Assembly (NCBI GenBank): GCA_963728445.1
Contig: CAVSJO010000004.1
Location: 248,001 to 312,000 of the forward strand
Direction of reading: 5' to 3'
Origin: CAVSJO01 sp963728445
Lineage (GTDB): Bacteria > Gemmatimonadota > Gemmatimonadetes > Longimicrobiales > RSA9
Length of the DNA: 64,000 nt
This document shows positions 16,820-25,818 of this stretch, piece after piece (the first letter of the stretch is position 1; each line of letters starts with the position of its first letter). The notes beneath the pieces are model-generated. The model had not been told where the DNA came from. It saw nothing but the letters and a program-made list of their open reading frames with translations, and did not search any database. A program made the position numbers and the translations under genes.

Positions 16820-18951
16820 CGGCCCTGGTCTCCCGCCGAGCTCAGGCGCGCCCGGGCGTCCACCGCGACGCCGCCGCTCTCCAGCAGGACGAGAGGGTTC
16901 ACGTCCAGCTCGACGATCTCCGGATGAGCGCCCACCAGCTGCGAGACGCGCTGCAGGACTTCCTGGGCGAACTCCCGGTCGACGGGCGGCTCGCCGCGAA
17001 CGCCCTCCAGCAGCTTGCGCCCGCGGATGGAGTCGATCATGTCCCGGGCGTCGACGTCGCTCACGGGCTGCACGCGGAACGCGACGTCGCCCAGCGCCTC
17101 GACGTAGATGCCTCCGAGCCCGAACATGACGAGCGGCCCGAAGAGCGGGTCGTGGGTGACGCCGACGATGGCCTCCCGGCCGCCGGTCACGTAGCGCTGG
17201 AGCAGGACGCCGTCGACGCGGGCGTCGGGGACGGCCTCCCGGACCCTGGCGACCATGGCGTCGAACGCCTCCTCGACCTCGCCGGGCGTGCGGAGGTCGA
17301 CGTGCACGCCGCCGACGTCGGTTTTGTGCACGACGTCGGCCGAGAGGATCTTCATGACCACGGGGAAGCCGAGGGCCTCGGCCTCGGACGCGGCCTCGTC
17401 CGCGCGGCGTGCCTCCCGGACCCCTGCGGTGGGGATTCCGTACGCCGCGAGCACGCGGAAGACTTCCTCGACGGTGAGGTGCTCACGGCCGGCGTTCCGG
17501 ACGCCCTCGAGCACCCGGGCGGCGGTGGCCTCGTCGACGTCGAAGTGGCGGACCTCGCCCTCGGGCCGCTCCAGCCAGCGCCTGTGGCGGTCCATGGCGG
17601 AGAGGGCCCGGGCGGCGGACTCGGGGAAGATGTAGGCCGGGATGCCCGCCTCGTGGAGCTCGGCACGACCCTGGGGGAGCCCTTCCCTTCCCATGAGCAC
17701 CGCCAGGATCGGCTTGCCGGGCACCGCCTCCCGCGCCGCGACGATGGCCTCGGCGACGTCGCTCTGCCGCACGCCCAGGGGCGGCACGAAGGCGGCGATG
17801 GCGGCGTCGATGCCGGGATCGCGGAGGACCTGCTCGAGGGCGAACCGATAGTCGTCCGCCCGGGCGGAGGCGATCATGTCGACGGGATTGCGGACGCTCG
17901 CCTCCTCGGGCAGCTCGGTCCGGAGCCGTGCGCGGGTGTCGGCCGAGAGCTCGGCGACGCGCAGTCCGCGGGACTCGCAGGCGTCGGCGATGATGATGCC
18001 GGGCCCTCCAGCGTTGGTGACGATGGCGACGGCGTCGCCGGTCGGCATGGGCAGCGTGCCGAAGGCCATGGCCAGGTCGAAGAGCTCCTCCACGCTCTCG
18101 GCGCGGATGACCCCGCACTGCGCGAGCAGGGCGTCGGTCGCGACCTCCAGGCCCGCGAGTGCGCCGGTGTGGGAGGACGCCGCCCGGGCGCCGGCCTTCG
18201 TGCGTCCGGCCTTCACCGCGATGATCGGCTTCCTGCGCGTGATGCGCCGGGCCAGCTCCGTGAACCGGCGCGGGTTCCCGAAGTTCTCCAGGTACATCAG
18301 GATGACGCGCGTCGCGTCGTCGGCAGCCCAGTACTCGATGAGGTCGTTGCCGCTGACATCCGGCTTGTTGCCGACCGAGATGAAGTTCTGGATGCCGATG
18401 CCGTACTCCGCGGCGTAGTCGAGGATGGTCACGCCCATGGCGCCGGACTGGCTCATGAAGCTGACGGCGCCGCGGGGGGGCATGGTGGGCGCGAACGTCG
18501 CGTTCATGGAGACCGCCGCTTCCGTGTTCACCACGCCCATGCAGTTCGGACCCACCAGGCGCATGCCGTACCGTCGCACGCGCTCCATGAGCTCCCGCTC
18601 CAGCTCCACGCCGGCGCCCCCCACCTCCCGGAACCCGGCAGTGATGACGACGAGAGCCGGGACGCCCTTCTCCCCGCACTCGTCCACGACGGACAGCACG
18701 TGCTGCTTCGGCACGACGACGACGGCCAGATCCACCGGACCCGGCACGTCCTTTACCGATGCATGGCACGCGATCGAGTGCACGGACTCGGCGCCCGGGT
18801 TGACCGGGTGGATGCTGCCGGTGAAGCCATCCCGCAGAAGGTTGTCGACGATCTGCCAGCCGATGGTGCCCCGTCGGCGACTGGCGCCTACGATGGCGAT
18901 GGAGTGGGGGCGGAAGACGCTGTCGAGGCCGGACGCGTGACTATCCGACAC
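16816..18951 (-). CDS. ADP-forming acetate/acyl-CoA ligase, single-chain
   Basis: 711 residues. The order is a CoA-binding Rossmann domain (SIAIVGASRRRGTIGWQIVD, about 12-130), a succinyl-CoA-ligase-like domain (LVGPNCMGVVNTEA, FMSQSGAMGVTILDYA, then ASSHTGALAGLEV with the likely phosphohistidine) and a C-terminal ATP-grasp domain (GFPVVMKILSADVVHKTDVG, ELDVNPLVLL). This matches the fused alpha-beta type that interconverts acyl-CoA, ADP and phosphate with acid, CoA and ATP. It lacks the GNAT domain of Pat proteins. GTG at 18951 is chosen over ATG 19002 because AGGGAGG precedes it by 6 bases. It overlaps the MBL gene by 11 bases and trpD by 4. Confidence 0.88.
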   Translation of the reverse strand: MSDSHASGLDSVFRPHSIAIVGASRRRGTIGWQIVDNLLRDGFTGSIHPVNPGAESVHSIACHASVKDVPGPVDLAVVVVPKQHVLSVVDECGEKGVPALVVITAGFREVGGAGVELERELMERVRRYGMRLVGPNCMGVVNTEAAVSMNATFAPTMPPRGAVSFMSQSGAMGVTILDYAAEYGIGIQNFISVGNKPDVSGNDLIEYWAADDATRVILMYLENFGNPRRFTELARRITRRKPIIAVKAGRTKAGARAASSHTGALAGLEVATDALLAQCGVIRAESVEELFDLAMAFGTLPMPTGDAVAIVTNAGGPGIIIADACESRGLRVAELSADTRARLRTELPEEASVRNPVDMIASARADDYRFALEQVLRDPGIDAAIAAFVPPLGVRQSDVAEAIVAAREAVPGKPILAVLMGREGLPQGRAELHEAGIPAYIFPESAARALSAMDRHRRWLERPEGEVRHFDVDEATAARVLEGVRNAGREHLTVEEVFRVLAAYGIPTAGVREARRADEAASEAEALGFPVVMKILSADVVHKTDVGGVHVDLRTPGEVEEAFDAMVARVREAVPDARVDGVLLQRYVTGGREAIVGVTHDPLFGPLVMFGLGGIYVEALGDVAFRVQPVSDVDARDMIDSIRGRKLLEGVRGEPPVDREFAQEVLQRVSQLVGAHPEIVELDVNPLVLLESGGVAVDARARLSSAGDQGR

Positions 18952-20083
18952 GGACCGCCTCCCTCGGGCGGGCGGCGAGCCGACGGGCCCGGGTCTCGCC
19001 ATGGCTGAGGATCCACAGGTCGTCGGGCGGAAGCCCGGCCTCGCCCCAGGCGGCGCGGAGCCGCTCGGGCGGCTCCAGCGGCGGCTCGTCGCTCAGCCGG
19101 AAGGTGCCCCAGTGCATCGGAATGAACGGCCCGCGCACGTCGAGGGCCCGGTACGCGGTTACCGCTTCCTCCGGGTTCATGTGTACAGGGCGCATGAACC
19201 AGGACGGGTCGTACGCGCCGATGGGGAGCGCGGCCGCGTCGAAGGGGCCGGCGCGGCGAGCCAGCTCGGGAAGCTCGGGGAAGTAGCCGCTGTCCCCACC
19301 GAACAGGAACCGCTGTCCGCCCGGGGCGACGAGGGCCCACGCGGCCCACAGTCGCTCGCCCGCCGACCACGGGCCGCGGGCGGACCAGTGGCGCGCGGGC
19401 AGGGCGATGAACCGGAGGCCCCCGCCGTCGCCTGCTACCGCGGCCTCCTCCCACCAGTCGCACTCGGCTACGGCACGCGCTCCTCGCCGCCCGAGCCACT
19501 CCCTGTATCCCAGGGGCGTCACCCACTGGAGGGCGGGCCAGCGGCGGGCCAGCGTCCGGACCGTCGGCTCGTCGAGATGGTCGTAGTGATCGTGGGAGAG
19601 GACCACGGCGTCGATGCGCGGCAGCTCGTCCATCCGGATGCCGGGACGGACCAGACGCTGGGGCCCCGCCCACTGCACGGGCGAGCAGCGCCGGCTCCAC
19701 ACGGGGTCGGTGAGGACGTTCAGGCCGCCGAACTGCACGAGGAACGTGGAGTGTCCCACCCACGTCACGCGCAGCTCGCCGGGCGTGGCGCGGGGGTACG
19801 CCGGCTCGCTTTGCGCGACGGGCAGCGAGCCGGGCTCCGGATCGGCGGGAACGCCGTTCCGGATGCGGTCCCAGCGCCAGCGGAGGAAGCTGCCGCCGTG
19901 GGCCCGCCCGTTGCCGTTGCCGTTCACCCCGCCGGGGGCGGCAGGGCTGTGGGCGGCGGGTGGGGCGCCGCCGGCGGTCGGGGCCCCGCGGGCGGTTTCG
20001 GCGCCGGGGACTCCCGCGGGACGGTCCTTCCACGGGTCGCGGAATCCGCCCCCGGGGCGACGATGGCTCGGAATCGTGCTCAT
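18941..20083 (-). CDS. MBL-fold metallohydrolase, NAPE-PLD/UlaG-like
   Basis: 380 residues. The first 70 are a low-complexity Gly/Pro/Ala region including GGVNGNGNGRAHGG. The hydrolase follows: RVTWVGHSTFLVQFGGLNVL, then LTDPVWSRRCSP. VVLSHDHYDHLD gives the HxHxDH zinc motif; further ligands are probably in LPARHWSARG, FGGDSGYF and PMHWGTF. The PVWSxRxSPxxxxGPxR segment is typical of the N-acyl-phosphatidylethanolamine phospholipase D-like family. No signal peptide is evident. Start ATG 20083, divergent from truA. It is first in the MBL/acyl-CoA ligase/trpD unit. Substrate unknown. Confidence 0.8.
   Translation of the reverse strand: MSTIPSHRRPGGGFRDPWKDRPAGVPGAETARGAPTAGGAPPAAHSPAAPGGVNGNGNGRAHGGSFLRWRWDRIRNGVPADPEPGSLPVAQSEPAYPRATPGELRVTWVGHSTFLVQFGGLNVLTDPVWSRRCSPVQWAGPQRLVRPGIRMDELPRIDAVVLSHDHYDHLDEPTVRTLARRWPALQWVTPLGYREWLGRRGARAVAECDWWEEAAVAGDGGGLRFIALPARHWSARGPWSAGERLWAAWALVAPGGQRFLFGGDSGYFPELPELARRAGPFDAAALPIGAYDPSWFMRPVHMNPEEAVTAYRALDVRGPFIPMHWGTFRLSDEPPLEPPERLRAAWGEAGLPPDDLWILSHGETRARRLAARPREAVRVG
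18958..18964 (-). promoter_or_regulatory. Strong ribosome-binding site deciding the acyl-CoA ligase start
   Basis: AGGGAGG, 6 bases before GTG 18951 and inside the last codons of the MBL-fold gene. Confidence 0.6.
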
Positions 20084-20193
20084 GGCCCGGAAAGAAACGG
20101 AAGGATCGGGGGAATTGCAAGCGGCCGTGGCGTTTCCGGGCATCGGTCCGGCGCGGCTTGCGCCCGGGCCCGCCGGGCCTAGCTTAGCGGCCC

Positions 20194-21033
20194 GTGAGCG
20201 GGCGGAAGAAGGGGGACCCGGAAGCGGTGCCTGAGGCGTGCCGACGCGTGCGGCTGACGCTTCACTACGACGGCGCGGCGTTTCACGGCTGGCAGGTCCA
20301 GCCGGAGGCGCCGACGGTCCAGTCGGTGCTGGAGGCTGTCCTCTCGAGGCTGGCCGATCGACCGGTCCGGGCCACGGCCGCGGGCCGGACGGACGCCGGG
20401 GTACACGCCACGGGGCAGGTCGTCCACGTCGACGTGGCCGCAAAGTGGACGCCGGCCGCGCTGCGGCGGGCGGTGAACGCCCTGCTGCCGGACAGCGTGT
20501 GGGTCGCCTCGGCGCAGGAGGCGGCGCCGGACTTCCACGCCCGGTTCGACGCGACGGCGCGAGGCTACGTCTACCGGCTGGGGCTCGTCCCTGGAGCGGC
20601 CTCGCCCTTCCTGCGCCGCGGGTGCTGGATGCTGGGGACGCACGGGTCCGGAGGCGCCCCGGATGCGTCGATCCTCGACGCGGCGGCCGCGCGCATCGTC
20701 GGCGAGCGAAGCTTCGCGGCGTTCGCGAAGGCCGGGCAGGAGGAGCGGGGGCACCGGTGTCGGGTGATCCGCTCCGGGTGGTCCCCCTGGCGCGCGGGGG
20801 TGCAGTACACCGTGGTAGCGGACCGATTCCTCCACCACATGGTACGCTACCTCGTGGGGACGATGGTGGAGGTGGCGCGCGGTCGCCGTGGCATGGCCGA
20901 GCTGGACGCGCTGCTGTCCGGCGAGCCCGGCGTGGAGACGTCGCCGCCGGCGCCGCCCGAAGGGCTGTATCTCGCACGCGTGTACTACGAACCCGTGGAT
21001 CCGAAGGAGCCGCTCGATGAAGATCTTCCTTGA
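20194..21033 (+). CDS. truA: tRNA pseudouridine(38-40) synthase
   Basis: Isomerises uridines 38-40 of the tRNA anticodon arm. 279 residues from GTG 20194. The catalytic Asp is D67 in GRTDAGVHATGQVVH. Also seen: LHYDGAAFHGWQVQP, FHARFDATARGYVYR and FLHHMVRYLVGTMVEVARGR, all TruA signatures. An alternative GTG at 20227 would remove 11 non-conserved residues, and nothing decides between the two. Its end overlaps fsa by 17 bases. Confidence 0.94.
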   Translation: MSGRKKGDPEAVPEACRRVRLTLHYDGAAFHGWQVQPEAPTVQSVLEAVLSRLADRPVRATAAGRTDAGVHATGQVVHVDVAAKWTPAALRRAVNALLPDSVWVASAQEAAPDFHARFDATARGYVYRLGLVPGAASPFLRRGCWMLGTHGSGGAPDASILDAAAARIVGERSFAAFAKAGQEERGHRCRVIRSGWSPWRAGVQYTVVADRFLHHMVRYLVGTMVEVARGRRGMAELDALLSGEPGVETSPPAPPEGLYLARVYYEPVDPKEPLDEDLP

Positions 21034-21685
21034 CAGCGCTGACCTGGATGAGATCCGCCGCGCCATGTCGGCGGGGCTGATCGACGGCATCACCACCAAC
21101 CCGTCGCTGCTGTCGAAAGCGGCCGGCAGCGACGCGGACCCACGGGAGATCCTGAAGGAGATCTGCCAGCTTGTGCCGGGTCCCATCAGCGCCGAGGTCG
21201 TGGGCACGGACACGGACACGATCGTGACCGAGGGGCGAAAGCTCTCGAAGATCGCGGACAACATCGTCGTGAAGGTGCCCCTCACGGAGGACGGGCTGCG
21301 GGCGTGCCGGCAGTTCCGTGACGAGGGGATCCGGGTGAACGTCACGCTCTGTTTCTCGCCGACGCAGGCGCTGCTCGCCGCCAAGGCGGGGGCCACGTAC
21401 ATCTCGCCGTTCGTGGGTCGGATCGACGACATCTCCGGGGACGGGATGGAGCTGATCCAGCAGATCGTGACGATCTACGAGAACTACGCCTTCGACACCG
21501 AGGTGCTGGTGGCGTCGGTGCGGCATCCCCGGCACATGGTGGAGGCGGCGCTGATCGGGGCGGACGTCGCGACGGTGCCGTACAAGGTCATCACGCAGCT
21601 GCTGAAGCACCCGCTCACGGACAAGGGGCTGGCGGGGTTCCTGGCCGACTGGGAGAAGCTGCCGGAGGACCGCCGGAAGATCTGA
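21017..21685 (+). CDS. Transaldolase / fructose-6-phosphate aldolase (TalC/FSA family)
   Basis: 222 residues, the short transaldolase class. MKIFLDSADLDEIRRAMSAG and IDGITTNPSLLSKAAG form the family N-terminus. The Schiff-base lysine is in NIVVKVPLTEDGL. VNVTLCFSPTQALLAAKAGA and YISPFVGRIDDI follow. It transfers dihydroxyacetone units in the pentose phosphate pathway or cleaves fructose 6-phosphate; sequence alone does not separate these. ATG 21017 has AAGGAG 8 bases upstream, inside the end of truA. Confidence 0.92.
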   Translation: MKIFLDSADLDEIRRAMSAGLIDGITTNPSLLSKAAGSDADPREILKEICQLVPGPISAEVVGTDTDTIVTEGRKLSKIADNIVVKVPLTEDGLRACRQFRDEGIRVNVTLCFSPTQALLAAKAGATYISPFVGRIDDISGDGMELIQQIVTIYENYAFDTEVLVASVRHPRHMVEAALIGADVATVPYKVITQLLKHPLTDKGLAGFLADWEKLPEDRRKI

Positions 21686-21819
21686 CGGAGGCCCGCGGGC
21701 GGCGATGCTCTTCCGCGACCCCGCCGCGCCGGACGGGCGCGATCCGGCGGTGGCTCTCGCGGGTATAGCAACGGCGAAGACGATCCTGGTTGTCCGGAAG
21801 GAAGGACGGAGGAGACGCG

Positions 21820-23394
21820 ATGAAGGGGCGAGGAGTCCGGTACTGGCTCGTGCTGCTCGTGGCGCTCGTGCCCGCGGTGGCGCTGGCGGCGCGGGACGAC
21901 GGGCCGCTGCACCGGGTCGGCAGCGCAGTGGACGCCGGGGTCGGGCGGATCTTCGGACGGGAGGGTCGGACGACGACGGAGGCGGCCGCGCCGAGCGCAG
22001 CTGAGACGACGGCCGACGCCGAATCGCCCTTCGCCGTCCCTGCCCTGCCCGACGAGTCCGCCGCCGCCCCTGCGCCCGAGCAGGGGACGGATTCGCTGAA
22101 CGCGTCCCGCCGCACCGCCATCGTGCGGGCGGCCGAACGCGTCTCTCCCGCCGTCGTCAGCGTGAACGTCATCAAGCGCGAAGCGGTGCAGCCCCGTACG
22201 CTGTGGGAGAGCATGATGATCCCGCCGGGCTACGAGCGGGAGGTCGCCGGGCTCGGCTCGGGCTTCATCATAAATCCCCGGGGCCTGGTCCTGACGAACG
22301 ACCACGTGGTGCACGGCGCGACGGAGCTCGTGGTCACGCTCCCCGACGGCCGGGACTTCCCCGCCGAGATCGTGGGTACCGACGAGGTGAACGACGTCGC
22401 GCTGCTGCGGCTCCAGCTGCCGGCGAACTCCGCGCCCCTGCCCGTCGCCCGGGTCGGCTCGTCGGCCAACCTCATGATCGGCGAGTGGGTCGTGGCCATC
22501 GGCAATCCGCTGGGGTTCCTGCTCTCGAACACGGAGCCGACCGTGACGGCGGGCGTGGTGAGCGGGATCCACAGGAACATGCTCCCGTCGGGACAGCAGG
22601 AGGAGGGCGGCGTCTACCTGGACATGATCCAGACGGACGCGTCCATCAACCCGGGCAATTCGGGCGGACCGCTCGTGAACGCGCTCGGGGAGGTCGTGGG
22701 CATCAACTCGTCGATCCTGTCCCAGAGCGGCGGAAGCGAGGGGCTCGGCTTCGCGATCCCCATCGATCGGGCGCGGAAGATCGCGTCGGATCTGCTGAAG
22801 AATGGACGGGTCCGGCGGCCGTGGGTGGGCATCGACGTGGCGCCGGCGGACACGGACCTGTGGGGCCGCAGCCACGAGGTGCGGATCGCGGGCGTGGCGC
22901 CAGGCTCGCCGGCAGCGAACGCAGGGCTCGCGGAAGGCGCGATCCTGCTCGAGGCACGCGGTCGGGCGGTGCATACCCCGCTCGACTGGGACGCGGCGCT
23001 GCTGGACGCCGAGGTCGGTCAGCCCCTCCGCGTGGTCGTCCGCGAGGCAGGACAGCAGCGCACGGTGTCGGTGACGCCCGGGGACCTGCCGTCCATGAGC
23101 GCCGAGCGGATCCAGGCTCTGTCCGACTTCCAGCTCGTGACGGTGACGCCCGCGATCCGGTCCGAGCGTGACATCGCGAGCGGTCACGGCGCCCTGATCG
23201 TGCAGCTCTCGGACAACGCGCGTCAGCAGCTCGGCCTGGAGGCCGGGGACGTGATCGTGCAGATCAACCGCACGCCGATCCGGGACGCACAGCAGGCGGC
23301 CGAGATCCTCGGCCGGCTGGCCGGGCACGGAGCGGTGCGGTTCATCATCGAGCGGGACCGGCAGCTGGTCTCGACCTGGTTCACCATCGGCTGA
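21820..23394 (+). CDS. HtrA/DegP-type periplasmic serine protease with two PDZ domains
   Basis: 524 residues. A signal sequence or anchor (YWLVLLVALVPAVALA, ending near 23) leads into a Thr/Ala/Pro-rich spacer of about 70 residues. The trypsin-like domain has H162 (LTNDHVV), D192 (VNDVALLRL) and S281 (NPGNSGGPL), so the triad is complete. Two PDZ domains follow at about 305-400 (VAPGSPAANAGLAEGAILLE) and 430-515 (RQQLGLEAGDVIVQINRTPI). It probably degrades or refolds damaged envelope proteins. Start ATG 21820 has GGAGGAG 5 bases upstream. purB follows after 7 bases. The 134 bases before it hold no clear promoter. Confidence 0.92.
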   Translation: MKGRGVRYWLVLLVALVPAVALAARDDGPLHRVGSAVDAGVGRIFGREGRTTTEAAAPSAAETTADAESPFAVPALPDESAAAPAPEQGTDSLNASRRTAIVRAAERVSPAVVSVNVIKREAVQPRTLWESMMIPPGYEREVAGLGSGFIINPRGLVLTNDHVVHGATELVVTLPDGRDFPAEIVGTDEVNDVALLRLQLPANSAPLPVARVGSSANLMIGEWVVAIGNPLGFLLSNTEPTVTAGVVSGIHRNMLPSGQQEEGGVYLDMIQTDASINPGNSGGPLVNALGEVVGINSSILSQSGGSEGLGFAIPIDRARKIASDLLKNGRVRRPWVGIDVAPADTDLWGRSHEVRIAGVAPGSPAANAGLAEGAILLEARGRAVHTPLDWDAALLDAEVGQPLRVVVREAGQQRTVSVTPGDLPSMSAERIQALSDFQLVTVTPAIRSERDIASGHGALIVQLSDNARQQLGLEAGDVIVQINRTPIRDAQQAAEILGRLAGHGAVRFIIERDRQLVSTWFTIG

Positions 23395-23401
23395 GAGACG
23401 C

Positions 23402-24877
23402 GTGACGGACGGGACGGGAGACGGAGAGCGAATCGGCGCGGCGGCGGGCGCGCCGGAGCGGTATCAGAACCCGCTGGTGGAGCGGTACGCGTCGGCGGAG
23501 ATGAGCCGCATCTTCTCGCCGGCGTTCAAGTTCGGGACGTGGCGACGGCTCTGGCTCGCGCTTGCGGAGTCGCAGATGGAGCTGGGTCTGCCCGTCCCGG
23601 AAGCGGCCGTCTCCGCCATGCGGGCGCACCTGGACGACGTGGACCTCGACCGGGCCCGGGAGCTGGAGCGCCGGTTCCGCCACGACGTCATGGCCCACGT
23701 GCACCTCTTCGGCGAGGTGGCGCCCGAAGCCCGGGCGGTGATCCACCTCGGTGCCACGAGCTGCTTCGTCACGGACAATTCGGAGCTGATCCAGCAGCGG
23801 GAGGCGCTCCGGCTCGTGCGACGCCGCCTCCTGTCCTGCATCGCCGCCCTCGCCGGATTCGCCCGCCGCTGGCGGGATCTGCCGACTCTCGGCTTCACGC
23901 ACTTCCAGCCGGCGCAGCCGACGACGGTGGGCAAGCGGGCGACGCTCTGGCTCCAGGACCTGCTCCTCGACCTGCAGGAGGTCGAGCACCGGCTCGACAC
24001 GTTCCGCTTCCGGGGCGTGCGCGGCACGACGGGCACGGAAGCCTCGTTCCTGGAGCTCTTCGAGGGCGACCACGACAAGGTGGTCGAGCTCGGGCGGCGG
24101 GTCGCCGGGCGCATGGGCTTCGAGCGGCTGTACGGCGTGACGGGTCAGACCTACCCGCGCAAGGTCGACTACGCGGTGCTCGCCGCGCTGGCGGGCGTCG
24201 CCACCTCCGCGTCCAAGTTCGCACACGATGTCCGCCTGCTGGCCCACCTGCGGGAGGTGGAGGAGCCGTTCGAGGAGGAGCAGATCGGCTCGTCCGCCAT
24301 GGCGTACAAGCGGAACCCCATGCGCTCGGAGCGCATCACGTCCCTGGCCCGGCACGTCATCGCGCTGTCGCTGGACCCGGCCATGACGGCGGCGACGCAG
24401 TGGCTCGAGCGCACGCTGGACGACTCCGCGAACCGGCGCATCGCGATCCCGGAGGCGTTCCTGGCGGTGGATGCCACGCTGCTGCTGCAGCACAACGTTT
24501 CGGCGGGTCTGGTCGTGCGGGAGGGGGTCGTGCGGCGGCATCTGGAGGAGGAGCTGCCGTTCCTCGCCACCGAGCCGATTCTCATGCAGGCGGTGCGCGC
24601 AGGCGGGGACCGGCAGACGCTGCACGAGCGGATCCGCCGGCACGCGGTGGCGGCGGCCGAGCGCATCAAGGAAGAGGGCGCGGCAAACGACCTGGTGGAG
24701 CGCATCGTCGCGGACGATTCGTTCGGCCTCGGGCGTGCCGACGTCGAGGCGGCGCTGGACCCCCGCCGCCACGTGGGGCGGGCTCCCGAGCAGGTGGACA
24801 CGTTTCTCGAGGAGGAGGTGGAGCCGGTGCTGCGTGGACGCGAAACGGACGAAGCCGTGCCGGAGCTCCGGGCGTGA
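23402..24877 (+). CDS. purB: Adenylosuccinate lyase
   Basis: Removes fumarate in two steps, SAICAR to AICAR and adenylosuccinate to AMP. 491 residues, the longer class resembling eukaryotic enzymes. Motifs: HLGATSCFVTDNSEL, TLGFTHFQPAQPTTVGKRA (general acid His), TTGTEASFLELF and GSSAMAYKRNPMRSE, the fumarase-superfamily signature with the catalytic serine. Start GTG 23402. The stop overlaps purC by 4 bases. This begins the purine block purB-purC-pssA-purS-purQ-purL-purF. Confidence 0.95.
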   Translation: MTDGTGDGERIGAAAGAPERYQNPLVERYASAEMSRIFSPAFKFGTWRRLWLALAESQMELGLPVPEAAVSAMRAHLDDVDLDRARELERRFRHDVMAHVHLFGEVAPEARAVIHLGATSCFVTDNSELIQQREALRLVRRRLLSCIAALAGFARRWRDLPTLGFTHFQPAQPTTVGKRATLWLQDLLLDLQEVEHRLDTFRFRGVRGTTGTEASFLELFEGDHDKVVELGRRVAGRMGFERLYGVTGQTYPRKVDYAVLAALAGVATSASKFAHDVRLLAHLREVEEPFEEEQIGSSAMAYKRNPMRSERITSLARHVIALSLDPAMTAATQWLERTLDDSANRRIAIPEAFLAVDATLLLQHNVSAGLVVREGVVRRHLEEELPFLATEPILMQAVRAGGDRQTLHERIRRHAVAAAERIKEEGAANDLVERIVADDSFGLGRADVEAALDPRRHVGRAPEQVDTFLEEEVEPVLRGRETDEAVPELRA

Positions 24878-25818
24878 AGGCCGTCGCCCGGACGGACCTC
24901 CCCCTGCCCCGCGTCGGACAGGGCAAGGTCCGCGACATCTACGACGCGGGTCCCGGCCGGCTGCTCATCGTGGCGACGGACCGGATCAGTGCGTTCGACG
25001 TCGTGCTCTCGCCGGCCATCCCGTGGAAGGGCGTCGTGCTGACGCAGATCACTGCCTGGTGGCTGCACCGACTCGAGGACGCCGCCCCCCACCACATGAT
25101 CAGCGTCGACCCCGCGCACATCGCGGCCGAGCTGCCCGAGCTGCGGGGCTCCGAGGAGACGTGGGCGGGGCGGTCCATGCTGGTGCGCCGCACGAACCCC
25201 ATTCCCGTGGAGTGCGTCGTGCGCGGCTATCTGTCCGGGTCCGCGTGGGCCGAATACCGTCGCGCCGGGACGCTCGCGGGCGAGCCGCTGCCCGAAGGGC
25301 TGCGGGAGAGCTCCCGACTCCACGAGCCGATCTTCTCGCCGGCAACGAAGGCCGAGTCCGGACACGACGAGAACATTCCGTTCGCGGACGTGAGCCGACG
25401 ACTCGGTCAGGTGCTGGCCGAGGAGCTCCGGGGCCGATCGCTGGCGCTCTACGGCGAAGGACGGACACGGGCCGCGGAGGCCGGGATCCTCATCGCCGAC
25501 ACGAAGTTCGAGTTCGGCACGCTGGACAACGGAGAGCTCCTGCTCATCGACGAGGTGCTCACGCCGGACTCGTCCCGCTTCTGGCCGGAGGAGTCCTACG
25601 CCGCCGGGCGGGGGCAGCCGTCGCTGGACAAGCAGCCGGTGCGTGACTGGCTGGAGGAGCGGGTCGCAGCCGGCGCGTGGGACAAGGCGCCGCCGGCGCC
25701 GGAACTCGCGCCGGAGGTCGTCCGGGCGACGTCCGATCGATACCGGGACGTGTTCCGACGCCTCACCGGCTCGACCATCGAAGCGGCACTCGAGGCGTCC
25801 GACAACGGGGAGACGTGA
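24874..25818 (+). CDS. purC: SAICAR synthetase
   Basis: Ligates aspartate to CAIR with ATP. 314 residues, the longer form that resembles yeast ADE1. Seen: LPRVGQGKVRDIYDAGPGRL, IVATDRISAFDVVL, NPIPVECVVRGYLSGSAW, SPATKAESGHDENI, LIADTKFEFGTL and IDEVLTPDSSRFW. The start is GTG 24874, within GTGA overlapping the purB stop. The stop TGA shares one base with the ATG of pssA. Upstream open sequence in this frame is a shadow of purB. Confidence 0.95.
   Translation: MKAVARTDLPLPRVGQGKVRDIYDAGPGRLLIVATDRISAFDVVLSPAIPWKGVVLTQITAWWLHRLEDAAPHHMISVDPAHIAAELPELRGSEETWAGRSMLVRRTNPIPVECVVRGYLSGSAWAEYRRAGTLAGEPLPEGLRESSRLHEPIFSPATKAESGHDENIPFADVSRRLGQVLAEELRGRSLALYGEGRTRAAEAGILIADTKFEFGTLDNGELLLIDEVLTPDSSRFWPEESYAAGRGQPSLDKQPVRDWLEERVAAGAWDKAPPAPELAPEVVRATSDRYRDVFRRLTGSTIEAALEASDNGET

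Noticed and set aside
20084..21610. Long minus-strand frame upstream of the MBL-fold gene
   Set aside because: It is antisense to truA and the transaldolase gene, which have full family motifs; the MBL protein starts at 20083.
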